A stretch of DNA of 48,399 nucleotides from a virus, in IMG/VR virus record IMGVR_UViG_3300042691_016077, positions 1-48,399 of that record, one strand, 5' to 3'. Shown piece by piece: positions 41,510 through 48,399 of this stretch (positions are counted from its first letter, which is position 1; each line of letters begins with the position of its first letter). Both the position numbers and the translations under genes were made by a program. The notes beneath the pieces are model-generated. The model was not told where the DNA came from, did no database searches, and saw only the letters and a program-made list of their open reading frames with translations.

Positions 41510-41538
41510 AAACCCCACTCTCAAGGTGGGGTTTCTTT
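41510..41538. terminator. Bidirectional rho-independent terminator
   Basis: AAACCCCAC (41510-41518) pairs with GTGGGGTTT (41526-41534), with CTTTTT downstream on the plus strand and an A-run upstream (giving T on the minus strand). It separates the convergent glutaredoxin gene and the gene at 41539. Confidence 0.85.
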
Positions 41539-42273
41539 TTAGAATACAATTACGTGTTCTAACTTATCTTGTTTTGTATATGGTTTATCTTTCGTAGGAA
41601 AGAGTATATCTTGTAAAAGGTCATAATCCTTAACATAGCCCCTAAAGTCCTCTAAATCAAAGGAAAATACGTCAAGTACTAAAGACTTAACAATGTCTTT
41701 ATTATATTTAGATTCAGAAACAATCTTTATTTTTAAATCTTCATTCTCATTTTCTTCTTTTGTAAAGTAAAATTTTAGATTATCAACACCCATAAGACTA
41801 TACATATGATTAAAAACATAGTGTGAATAATAAGTCATAAGTCTACCACAATTAAGACTGTAACCATAGGGAAATTCAGATGATACATTAAGTTCGTGTA
41901 TTGGTTCATCTTCCTCAACAAAGACATCTTTGTTTACATCAATCCAACCGGTCTCAATATTTTTAATATCCTGGTCGTAACGAATAATGTCTAATGTGTT
42001 TATTTTTTCAATTCCAACCTCATCTAAAATATCTTTAAACCATTCAATAAAATCTGTTTTAATTTTATCTAGATTTAATACTTCTTTTGAAGTTGTTTGT
42101 CCGTGGATAACCATAAATGATTCACAATCTGTTACCTGGATGATTGAGTTTTCTTTTTTGTCAATTCTTGTAAGAATAAAATCGGCAAATAGGTTTACAA
42201 TACCTCTTCTTGAATTTTTGTTAATTTTTCTCATATTCCATTTTTTATAATGGATATAAGTTTTAATTAACAT
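41539..42273 (-). CDS. Hypothetical protein, weakly like the N-domain of SAM synthetase
   Basis: The product has 244 residues. RGIVNLFADFILTRIDKKEN (~23-42) followed by VTDCESFMVIHGQTTSKEVL (~47-66) recalls the layout of the N-terminal domain of S-adenosylmethionine synthetase, but no clear active-site motif is seen. If real, it would be of interest because the window has many SAM-using enzymes. The start is uncertain: the ATG at 42273 has a TATTTAT immediately upstream, whereas a second Met (residue 14, at 42234) would remove the basic leader. Function unknown. Confidence 0.45.
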   Translation of the reverse strand: MLIKTYIHYKKWNMRKINKNSRRGIVNLFADFILTRIDKKENSIIQVTDCESFMVIHGQTTSKEVLNLDKIKTDFIEWFKDILDEVGIEKINTLDIIRYDQDIKNIETGWIDVNKDVFVEEDEPIHELNVSSEFPYGYSLNCGRLMTYYSHYVFNHMYSLMGVDNLKFYFTKEENENEDLKIKIVSESKYNKDIVKSLVLDVFSFDLEDFRGYVKDYDLLQDILFPTKDKPYTKQDKLEHVIVF

Positions 42274-42282
42274 TATAAATAG

Positions 42283-43395
42283 TTAATAAAGGTAATCACC
42301 AAATAGATCATTTATTTGACGGTCAACTTCAGAAGAATCTGGGTAGTCGTAAACTCTAAAATCAATTTGTTCATATGTACCATCATTAAATAATTGTTTC
42401 ATCATTTGAGTATAACCCCCATAGTAATCCAAAGTATCTGAATATCCCCTATATTCGTTTAAGAAAGTCATAACATTTGAATAAAAATCACGAATTTTAA
42501 TATATTGTGTATACCTTCTTTTTTCACCAATTTGTGTTGCGACTTCATCAATTGGTGATGAAAAATATTCATCTAAACCTTCCATTACTAGATTCCATAA
42601 CATATCACCATAAGCACCATTGTAAGCGTTGGTGTGTAAATTATCTAAATTACCTTTTAATTCGTCTAAATCTGTATCTAATAATTCATTCATTGCTTCT
42701 TCATCTTTGATTAGAGAGATAACATTGTCACTTGTAATTTGAAATAAACCATCACGACCATCCGTATCAGCCAACTCTTGAAAAAAGTCAGAACCAAAGT
42801 CTTCAGTACTTAAATCTTTATTTCCTATATTTTCTAAAATATATTCAGCAAGACGTTGAATATTTTGTTCATTTAATTCTTCAATAACATCACTATAAAC
42901 ATCATCTGTTGAGTCCCAATAATATTCATATATTGTACCATCTTCAGCAAATACTTTTTGAGCAATATCACTTGCAGAATAATCCCTACCTCCACTATCA
43001 AAAAATTCAGCAAGTTCTTCTCTACCACTCAATCTTAACCAGTAACCATCATCTCTAATTTGAACATCTGTAAGTAAATTATGACAAATAAAGTTTAAAC
43101 CATTACTAGTGTTTTTTTCTATTAAGGAAATAAGGTAATAATTTTTTAAAACCTCTTCTAAATTATTATAATCAACATCATCTAAAAAACCATTATCAAT
43201 AATAAAATTAAAAAGTTCTGAATCATTTTTAAATTCACCACTTGGTATATAAGTAACATCTACTTGGTCTTGTTCATTGTATTTTAATACAGTTTTTAAA
43301 AAATTACGTGTCGTTCCAAAGACTTTAAGAATTCTATTGTATTCATCTTCTCTACCATCGTGAAACCACTCAAGAAATTTTTCTAATTTACTCAT
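42283..43395 (-). CDS. Acidic hypothetical protein
   Basis: The product has 370 residues and is highly acidic (YWDSTDDVYSDVIEELNEQN; DTDLDELKGNLDNL), rich in Asp and Tyr. No domain or membrane segment is recognised. The ending is SSEVDRQINDLFGDYLY. It may be a DNA-mimic or scaffold-type protein, similar in style to the acidic protein at 43701. A TATTTAT element (43401-43407) lies 5 bases upstream of its ATG. Confidence 0.5.
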   Translation of the reverse strand: MSKLEKFLEWFHDGREDEYNRILKVFGTTRNFLKTVLKYNEQDQVDVTYIPSGEFKNDSELFNFIIDNGFLDDVDYNNLEEVLKNYYLISLIEKNTSNGLNFICHNLLTDVQIRDDGYWLRLSGREELAEFFDSGGRDYSASDIAQKVFAEDGTIYEYYWDSTDDVYSDVIEELNEQNIQRLAEYILENIGNKDLSTEDFGSDFFQELADTDGRDGLFQITSDNVISLIKDEEAMNELLDTDLDELKGNLDNLHTNAYNGAYGDMLWNLVMEGLDEYFSSPIDEVATQIGEKRRYTQYIKIRDFYSNVMTFLNEYRGYSDTLDYYGGYTQMMKQLFNDGTYEQIDFRVYDYPDSSEVDRQINDLFGDYLY

Positions 43396-43410
43396 ATTTT
43401 ATAAATATAA

Positions 43411-43436
43411 AAAAAGGTGGAAAAATAAATTCCACC
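43411..43436 (-). terminator. Terminator of the small Cys-rich gene
   Basis: GGTGGAA (43416-43422) pairs with TTCCACC (43430-43436). On the minus strand the stem is followed by a T-run (A-run at 43409-43415), so it ends the leftward transcript from 43463-43615. Confidence 0.8.
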
Positions 43437-43462
43437 CTTAATTTTTCTTTGGCCAAAGGAAA

Positions 43463-43615
43463 TTATTTTTTGTTATAATACTTCTCAACAATTTTTTTAA
43501 CTGAATCCGGTACATTCTGATTTTGAACTTGAGGTCTTTGTTCAGAAATTGGTCTTGGTACTGGTTGAGCAGCTGCTTCTTGTTGATTTCCTTTGTTTTT
43601 ACATCCACATCCCAT
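43463..43615 (-). CDS. Small Cys-containing protein (50 residues)
   Basis: The product starts MGCGCKNKGNQQEAAAQPVP and ends NVPDSVKKIVEKYYNKK. It has GCGC at the N-terminus, then a Pro/Gln-rich linker and a basic helix. It is a small phage protein with its own terminator downstream and a TATTTAT element 33 bases upstream (43649-43655). A CTTTGGCCAAAG palindrome lies just past its stop (43447-43458). Function unknown. Confidence 0.6.
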   Translation of the reverse strand: MGCGCKNKGNQQEAAAQPVPRPISEQRPQVQNQNVPDSVKKIVEKYYNKK

Positions 43616-43687
43616 AATAACTTGTTTTTATTAGGTTTATTTTTATATATAAATATTATGATATATTCATATTTGTAAAGTTTAAAG

Positions 43688-43694
43688 TATTTAT
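43688..43694 (+). promoter_or_regulatory. TATTTAT element upstream of the 43701 gene
   Basis: Sense TATTTAT (in AAGTATTTATTG) lies 6 bases before the ATG. The same AAGTATTTATT string precedes the gene at 29235. Confidence 0.35.
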
Positions 43695-43700
43695 TGTTGT

Positions 43701-45191
43701 ATGAAAAAAGTTTTTAGACTTACGGAACATAAATTAATTAATCGTTTAAAACGATTAATTAAAGAGGATGAAATAGAAGAAGTTGAAATTAGTCCAGAAG
43801 AATATATTGAGTTACTTAAAAAAGTTTTCTTTCAAGCACAGGCAATTCCAAAACTACCAAAATTTAAAGGAAAAAAATTGGTGATAAAAGGAAATTTGGA
43901 TTTAACAGATTTTAATGAACGAAAACAATTAGTTGATTTAGGACCAATTAAAATTGACGGTGATATAAACGTATCTTACACAAACATTCAAAATTTAGAC
44001 AATACTGAAGTTACAGGGTCTATGAGATATTGGAACACTCCTTATAATAAAGTTATGGATAGGAGAGCCCAACAAAAAAAATACGCAGCTCAAAACAATA
44101 GAAGAGAAAATAATGAATGGGATTTAGATGATACTGACGAGGAAGGCGAAAAAGCAAATGTTGCATTTATGTATGCCGAGCAGGAAGGTGATATTACAGC
44201 TTTAAGTGATGAAGATAAAGAAAGATTGGAATATTTAAGAACACAACTTTCTGAATTGGAAACTCAAATGGAAAATGAGGATGATGAAGAAAAATATGAT
44301 AAATTATCTGAAGAATATGACGAAGTACAAGAAGAAATTGACGGCTTTGAAGAGTATGTTGATGTATATGATTTTTATCCAAACGGAAAACATTGGTATA
44401 TGACATCTTTTGAATCTTTATCTACTGGAAATGAATATGCTGTCGGAACTGAATATGAAGCCGATAGAAGTTTAGAGGAGTACATAGATGAGATGATAAA
44501 CGACGCGGAAAATATGTTTGACACTAGGCATTTATCAAACTATATTGATGGGAGAAAAGTGAGAGATGAGTTTGAATACGCTGTTGAGGAATGGGTAAGA
44601 GAATCTCCAGATTCTTATGGTGTTGAAAAACAATTAAGTGATGACCAAGAAGAAGAAATTTGGTTACTTGAAATGGAAAAGTGGGTTTATGAAAATGAGG
44701 GAGTAAGAGCCCCAATTCAATTACCAACCAGAGAAGAAGGAAATGTTTTTGATTTTGAAGACGCCGAAGGTAATAGATTTGAATATAAAAATGAAGGAAG
44801 TGGTTGGGTTTTATATGAAGATGGGCAAGTAGTACCACCACATCAAATATATGATGATGAAGATACGGACGAACATCAAGAAGCTAGAGATGAAAGAATT
44901 TCAGATATTGATTATGAAATAGAAGAAATAAAAGACAATCCAGATGGTGATCCAGATGAAGACTCTATTGAACAAGCAGTTGATGATTATCTTGAGAGTA
45001 TTGAAGATGACCCACTTACATTTTTACAAGATATGGGATATGACAACTATAAAGATTTTATTGACGAAGATGAATTAAGAGATGATTTAGGAAGAGATTA
45101 CGATTATGGTGATGCACTTAATAGTTCTAATAATAATTATGATGAATTTACTGTAAATGGAACTAGATATATTGTGATGCAATATAATTAA
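43701..45191 (+). CDS. Very acidic protein with basic N-terminal tag
   Basis: The product has 496 residues. The basic tag MKKVFRLTEHKLINRLKRLI (1-20) is followed by a strongly acidic body (DDTDEEGEKAN; EEKYDKLSEEYDEVQEEIDG; DDEDTDEHQEARDER). A strand-rich section at ~55-100 (KKLVIKGNLDLTDFNERKQL ... KIDGDINVSYTNIQNLDNT) suggests a small beta-solenoid. The tag plus acid-rich, repetitive body resembles scaffold/core proteins or DNA mimics; no enzyme motif. A perfect 14-base inverted repeat lies in the tag codons (43734-43762). Confidence 0.55.
   Translation: MKKVFRLTEHKLINRLKRLIKEDEIEEVEISPEEYIELLKKVFFQAQAIPKLPKFKGKKLVIKGNLDLTDFNERKQLVDLGPIKIDGDINVSYTNIQNLDNTEVTGSMRYWNTPYNKVMDRRAQQKKYAAQNNRRENNEWDLDDTDEEGEKANVAFMYAEQEGDITALSDEDKERLEYLRTQLSELETQMENEDDEEKYDKLSEEYDEVQEEIDGFEEYVDVYDFYPNGKHWYMTSFESLSTGNEYAVGTEYEADRSLEEYIDEMINDAENMFDTRHLSNYIDGRKVRDEFEYAVEEWVRESPDSYGVEKQLSDDQEEEIWLLEMEKWVYENEGVRAPIQLPTREEGNVFDFEDAEGNRFEYKNEGSGWVLYEDGQVVPPHQIYDDEDTDEHQEARDERISDIDYEIEEIKDNPDGDPDEDSIEQAVDDYLESIEDDPLTFLQDMGYDNYKDFIDEDELRDDLGRDYDYGDALNSSNNNYDEFTVNGTRYIVMQYN
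43734..43762. repeat. Perfect 14-base inverted repeat in the tag codons
   Basis: TTAATTAATCGTTT (43734-43747), one A, then AAACGATTAATTAA (43749-43762) form a perfect palindrome. It lies inside the 43701 gene, in the codons for KLINRLKRLIK. It could be an operator, an RNA hairpin that slows translation, or a by-product of the repetitive helix. Confidence 0.7.
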
Positions 45192-45229
45192 TATTTACTG
45201 ATTATATTAAATGTTTATAATTATGTCAG

Positions 45230-46006
45230 ATGGGAAGAAAAAAGAAAATAGAATTTTTAATGAACACCGACTGGATGTTTGAAAAACCAATTGACAGAGA
45301 GCATAAGGAATACAAACTTTTATCATATTTTCAAAAAATGGGTGAGAAACTAGATAATCTAGAATTATATCCAGGTTTTATTGAATTATCTTTACATCTT
45401 GCAAATGTCCAAACCCTTGTTAAAGACAAAAAATTATTGTATACAGATAAGAAGTTTTCATCTGTTGACGATGAACTTTTGGTAAAAGATTTAAAAATCA
45501 AAGACGTACCAGAAATGTCTCACGACGAGTATGAAGAATTTATAAAAATTTTATCGTACTCAACACCTAGAATTTATGAATACTTTAATATTGCCAAATC
45601 TGTTTGGGAAACAGTATATGATTGTGTAAATTTAAAGATGAAAAAAAACACTAAAAATATTTTACTGAATAAAGGATATTTTTATTTTAATACAAGTGAA
45701 AAAACATATATTTGGGAGTACGAAAAGAAACCAGCGGCTAAAGGATCCCCAGAAAGTAAGGTATTTGTTAGTTTAATTTCTGAAAATGAGAAAAATAATT
45801 TGTCAATTTCAAAGTTAATTACTAATTTTACCAAAATTGATTTGGAAGAAAGTAAGAAATTACCCATTATTGAAATGGTTTCAAGAGGTGATTTTCCAAT
45901 TAATGAAACTCTTTTACCTATGTTTAAAAGAAAGTTAATCTCTTACATTGACCAAAAACAAATTTTAGAGAACTACAAAAAAACAAAAGAATCATTAAAC
46001 ATTTAA
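45230..46006 (+). CDS. Hypothetical protein
   Basis: The product has 258 residues: GRKKKIEFLMNTDWMFEKPI at the start and PLLPMFKRKLISYIDQKQIL-like sequence near the end. A long, Lys-rich helical protein with two short aromatic stretches; no family is recognised. It is 38 bases downstream of the acidic 43701 gene and 3 bases before the small gene at 46010. Confidence 0.5.
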   Translation: MGRKKKIEFLMNTDWMFEKPIDREHKEYKLLSYFQKMGEKLDNLELYPGFIELSLHLANVQTLVKDKKLLYTDKKFSSVDDELLVKDLKIKDVPEMSHDEYEEFIKILSYSTPRIYEYFNIAKSVWETVYDCVNLKMKKNTKNILLNKGYFYFNTSEKTYIWEYEKKPAAKGSPESKVFVSLISENEKNNLSISKLITNFTKIDLEESKKLPIIEMVSRGDFPINETLLPMFKRKLISYIDQKQILENYKKTKESLNI

Positions 46007-46009
46007 ATT

Positions 46010-46138
46010 ATGGCACAAATATCTATTGACTTGATTAAAGATATGATTGAGAAATACCCAAACGATATTGAACTTGGGAAAGAAGTTAGAAAATTTTTTA
46101 ACAAAATTCAAAAAGAAAAACCAAAAAAACAATCTTAA
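46010..46138 (+). CDS. Small hypothetical protein (42 residues)
   Basis: The product starts MAQISIDLIKDMIEKYPNDI and ends NKIQKEKPKKQS. It fits tightly between two genes (3 and 6 base gaps), in the same orientation and with similar codon use. It is a short helix with a Lys-rich tail, and no function is recognised. Confidence 0.5.
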   Translation: MAQISIDLIKDMIEKYPNDIELGKEVRKFFNKIQKEKPKKQS

Positions 46139-46144
46139 TATTTT

Positions 46145-46978
46145 ATGGAATTATTGACAGGAATGTTGGATAATGGAGAAGGAAATATCTCTTGGTATCC
46201 AGAAAGACAGTACACACTTGTTGACTTAATTAGACAACATAAACCAAGAAACATTATTGAAATTGGAGTTAATGCCGGACACTCAACTTTATTAATTGTT
46301 AATACTTTAGTTGAAATTATTGAAAAAGACCCAGGTTTTAATTCAGAAAAAATTGTTATTTTTCTTTTTGATATTTGTAAGTATGAGTGTACGGAACACA
46401 ATTACTTAATTTTGAAAAATTATGCAAAAGAATATAACATTCAGATAGAACTTTTTAAGGGAGATTCATTAGATATGGTCCCAAGAGTTTTGAGTAACTA
46501 CCCATTTAATTTTGATTTTGTAGAAATAGACGGCGCCCACTTCAGAGACTATGTTTTAGGTGACATACTTAATACCTATCAAAAAATAAATGATAATGGT
46601 ATAATTTATATTGATGACTTTAATTCATCCAAAGACCCAACTCCAGATGTTAATGAAGTTGTTACAGAATTTAACTGGCAAGGTTTTCACACCTATTATA
46701 TTGACGGTGTATTTTGGGCTCAGAAACAATCTAATAATAAAAATAATATGTCACAATCAAAAGAACACGTAAATCATCCCCAACATTATGGCGGTGAAAG
46801 CAACCCTTACGAAGCTATTAAAGTTATTGACGCTTGGGAATTAAATTTTGCGTTAGGAAACACCGTAAAATATATTTCTAGAGCTGGAAAGAAAGACCCC
46901 AAAAAAGAGTTAGAGGATTTGAAAAAAGCTATGTGGTACTTACAACATCACATTCAAAAATTAGAATCATCAAACTAA
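46145..46978 (+). CDS. Class I SAM methyltransferase fused to a DUF3310 domain
   Basis: The product has 277 residues. Residues ~36-195 form a Rossmann methyltransferase: RNIIEIGVNAGHSTLLI (~36-52; the SAM loop), IELFKGDSLDMV (~97-108), FVEIDGAHFRDYV (~121-133; metal/substrate Asp) and IIYIDDFNSSK (~146-156). This looks like the cephalosporin-hydroxylase/methyltransf_24 group. An Asn/Lys-rich linker (KQSNNKNNMSQSKE) leads to residues ~208-275: VNHPQHYGGESNPYEAIKVI, AWELNFALGNTVKYISRAGK and DLKKAMWYLQHHI, the DUF3310 motif also seen in T7 gp1.7-type proteins. An internal ATG at 46748 could make DUF3310 alone. The substrate is unknown. Confidence 0.75.
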   Translation: MELLTGMLDNGEGNISWYPERQYTLVDLIRQHKPRNIIEIGVNAGHSTLLIVNTLVEIIEKDPGFNSEKIVIFLFDICKYECTEHNYLILKNYAKEYNIQIELFKGDSLDMVPRVLSNYPFNFDFVEIDGAHFRDYVLGDILNTYQKINDNGIIYIDDFNSSKDPTPDVNEVVTEFNWQGFHTYYIDGVFWAQKQSNNKNNMSQSKEHVNHPQHYGGESNPYEAIKVIDAWELNFALGNTVKYISRAGKKDPKKELEDLKKAMWYLQHHIQKLESSN

Positions 46979-47319
46979 ATAAATTTGACTTGGTCACCAA
47001 CTTTGATGTTGAATTTTTTACAGTCACCACCAGAGATTTCCAAAACTAAATCACCGTAACCTTTATACCTATTACAATCTTCGGTTATACAAGGTTTACA
47101 ATTGTGGTGAATACCAGTTATGTAGTCTTCATTGATGTGGATAATGTCCAAGTTAGTTATACAGTTTTTCATCCAAAAACTATTTTCACTTTCTTTCATT
47201 AAAAACAACATACCATCATAGTCTGATTGAAATTTTTTATTCATCATACCTTCCATAATGTCTTTACTAGCAACAACGGGTTTTACTGAATATATATTGT
47301 TATTTATTATTATCTTCAT
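46975..47319 (-). CDS. DUF192 family protein
   Basis: The product has 114 residues. ASKDIMEGMMNKKFQSDYDG (~17-36), FWMKNCITNLDIIHIN (~48-63) and VLEISGGDCKKFNIKVGDQV (~92-111) match the DUF192 order (GMM..., DGMLF, WMKN, LDI, ...VLE..G......G.KVGD). Family function is unclear. It is convergent with the fusion gene (4-base overlap), and its ATG lies in a palindrome shared with the Nudix gene's leader. Confidence 0.7.
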   Translation of the reverse strand: MKIIINNNIYSVKPVVASKDIMEGMMNKKFQSDYDGMLFLMKESENSFWMKNCITNLDIIHINEDYITGIHHNCKPCITEDCNRYKGYGDLVLEISGGDCKKFNIKVGDQVKFI

Positions 47320-47333
47320 ATTTATATAAATAT
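47318..47333. promoter_or_regulatory. 16-base palindrome ATATTTATATAAATAT shared by divergent genes
   Basis: A perfect palindrome that supplies a sense TATTTAT upstream of both the DUF192 gene (minus) and the Nudix gene (plus). It overlaps the DUF192 ATG. It may be a bidirectional promoter or operator. Confidence 0.45.
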
Positions 47334-47339
47334 TATACT

Positions 47340-47759
47340 ATGGGTGAATTTAAAAGATATTCTGGTGTTTTAGTAAAACATAAAAATAAAGTACTTCTTT
47401 GTAAAAGATCAAAAGAAGAAACTTTACCAGGACAATGGTCAATACCTTCAGGGAAAATTGAAAGTGGTGAAATACCATTAGAAGCCGCGTTGAGAGAGTT
47501 TAAAGAAGAAACAGATATCCAATTACCAAAAAAACTAGATTTGATTGGTTTAATAAATAAATACAAACAAGATGGTAAAACAAAACGTGGGTTAATATTT
47601 GTATATTACTTGGAATCAAAAAAAGAATTAATACCAGATTTAGAAAACGCCCAAGATGGTTTTGAACATAGTGAATGTGGTTATTTTAGTTTAGAAAATC
47701 TACCTTTAAATAAAAATAACACACAATTAGAAAAAATTATTAAAAAAGTTTTAAAATAA
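47340..47759 (+). CDS. Nudix hydrolase
   Basis: The product has 139 residues. The Nudix box is visible at ~38-60: GKIESGEIPLEAALREFKEE followed by TDI. The Gly normally found after EE-x is replaced by Asp; the catalytic REFKEE core is intact. LPGQWSIPSGKIESGE precedes it. It cleaves a nucleoside diphosphate linked to another group; the substrate could be a nucleotide or capped RNA. The start at 47340 follows the palindrome by 6 bases. Confidence 0.82.
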   Translation: MGEFKRYSGVLVKHKNKVLLCKRSKEETLPGQWSIPSGKIESGEIPLEAALREFKEETDIQLPKKLDLIGLINKYKQDGKTKRGLIFVYYLESKKELIPDLENAQDGFEHSECGYFSLENLPLNKNNTQLEKIIKKVLK

Positions 47760-47839
47760 TTGATTTTTTAAAAATTAATATATATTTATAATACACAAAA
47801 AAACTATAACCCCCTTTCACATTTTAGAGGTTTAACAAA

Positions 47840-47880
47840 AAAAAATCCCAGATTTTATAAAAAAAATATTTGGGATTTTT
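47840..47880 (+). terminator. Terminator before the 47879 promoter
   Basis: AAAATCCCA (~47842-47850) pairs with TGGGATTTT (~47871-47879), with a long AT-rich loop and T-rich tail. It ends Nudix transcription after ~80 bases of AT-rich DNA with no other feature, and abuts the next promoter. Confidence 0.6.
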
Positions 47881-47910
47881 TGTTTTATATCAAATAATGT
47901 TATATATTTG
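47879..47910 (+). promoter_or_regulatory. Bacteroidota-type promoter (TTTG-N20-TATATTTG)
   Basis: TTTG (47879-47882) and TATATTTG (47903-47910) are 20 bases apart. The next ATG is only 4 bases after the -7 box, so the transcript would start at, or very near, that ATG. Confidence 0.7.
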
Positions 47911-47914
47911 TCCT

Positions 47915-48190
47915 ATGAATAAACAAGGACACAATATTAGAATCATCCACGAGACAATGGGTGAATTACTAAATGAAACATTTGTTGATGCAATACAATT
48001 TAAATTGTTCTTAAAAATGATTCACGCATCACTAGAGTTAGACCAGAACTTATCGTTTTTTAATGGAGATACTTTTTTAATCAATATACCTTTTAAAATA
48101 TTAAGAGATTCCGTTGTTGTAACCTCAAGTGTTGAGTTCACTATGGTAGACCAGGTAAGAAGTAAAATAGAAGCTTTAGTTACTAAATAA
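47915..48190 (+). CDS. Hypothetical protein, possibly leaderless
   Basis: The product has 91 residues: MNKQGHNIRIIHETMGELLN ... FKLFLKMIHASLELDQNLSF, ending RSKIEALVTK. An upstream in-frame codon at 47870 would place the promoter inside the coding region, so the ATG at 47915 is preferred. No family is recognised. It has a small compact alpha/beta pattern. Confidence 0.55.
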   Translation: MNKQGHNIRIIHETMGELLNETFVDAIQFKLFLKMIHASLELDQNLSFFNGDTFLINIPFKILRDSVVVTSSVEFTMVDQVRSKIEALVTK

Positions 48191-48197
48191 TTAATTT

Positions 48198-48399
48198 ATG
48201 GGTACAAATTTTTATAGAATACCAACAGAAAAAGAGTTAGAACAAAGAAAAAATAGATTACAAACCAGAATTAGACAAATGGATTTAAACCCTAGTTCTG
48301 TTAATTGTGGATTTAATATTGGTGGTGGTCCAGATGAATGGACTAACCGATCACCTTGGGATGAATTTACAGAAGACTTACAAATACATTTAGGTAAAC
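48198..48399 (+). CDS. Hypothetical protein, 3' end outside window
   Basis: The visible 67 residues start MGTNFYRIPTEKELEQRKNR and include NCGFNIGGGPDEWTNRSPWD. The frame runs off the window end, so the gene is partial. The MGTN(F/Y)Y start is typical of a small phage protein, but no function is known. Confidence 0.5.
   Translation, partial: MGTNFYRIPTEKELEQRKNRLQTRIRQMDLNPSSVNCGFNIGGGPDEWTNRSPWDEFTEDLQIHLGK

Noticed and set aside
1-48399. Prophage or integrated element
   Set aside because: There is no integrase, attachment-site repeat or bacterial housekeeping gene; the layout is that of a large lytic-type phage.

Overview
This window is a piece of a large, AT-rich, lytic-type bacteriophage genome, most probably a T4-like (myovirus-type) phage of a Bacteroidota host such as a flavobacterium. 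The phage signs are an SbcD/SbcC (T4 gp47/gp46-like) recombination pair, a stand-alone primase, a RuvC-like nuclease, a phage sigma factor, a baseplate-type protein, fibre genes and an endolysin with spanin-like neighbours. Three things point to a Bacteroidota host. Several promoters fit the Bacteroidota consensus TTTG-N19/20-TANNTTTG. The fibres carry SprB-type repeats, PKD-like and BspA/DUF285-like modules. The one clear signal peptide ends in FSQ. No integrase, rRNA, tRNA or CRISPR array was seen.

Layout. (1) 1-5287, plus strand: end of a large tail/baseplate protein, then a 982-residue SprB-repeat fibre. (2) 5342-14893, minus strand: RuvC-like nuclease and a fibre/adhesin cluster (5997-14893) with Thr/Pro-rich linkers, two small paralogues flanking one fibre, and a glycosyltransferase in its middle. 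(3) 14968-28594, plus strand: primase, PD-(D/E)XK nuclease, zinc ribbon, SbcD, a coiled-coil protein, a membrane protein, SbcC, a possible second nuclease, a sigma-70 factor, four tandem overlapping C5-cytosine methyltransferases and a small gene followed by a structured RNA with a pseudoknot and terminator (28606-28735). (4) 29235-36323, plus strand: membrane coiled-coil protein, amidase endolysin, two spanin-like proteins, candidate virion proteins, a histone H1-like protein and small genes. (5) 36300-48399, mixed strands: DnaJ, a large LRR protein, thioredoxin and glutaredoxin, acidic proteins, a methyltransferase-DUF3310 fusion, DUF192, Nudix and edge genes.

How it fits together. Region 3 is a replication, recombination, transcription-switch and DNA-modification block. 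Regions 1-2 supply the adsorption apparatus. Region 4 holds lysis and putative virion or core proteins. Two promoter-like signals recur: TANNTTTG boxes (host sigma-like) and a sense-oriented TATTTAT element just upstream of about 15 genes, mostly first in their units. The phage sigma factor is an obvious candidate for changing promoter use, but that link is inference.

Most novel points: the four-gene methyltransferase array with mosaic relationships, the pseudoknotted RNA at 28606-28735, a terminator hairpin that contains the start codon of the next gene (34543-34579), the glycosyltransferase embedded among Thr/Pro-rich fibres, and a shared N-terminal tag on several otherwise unrelated proteins.
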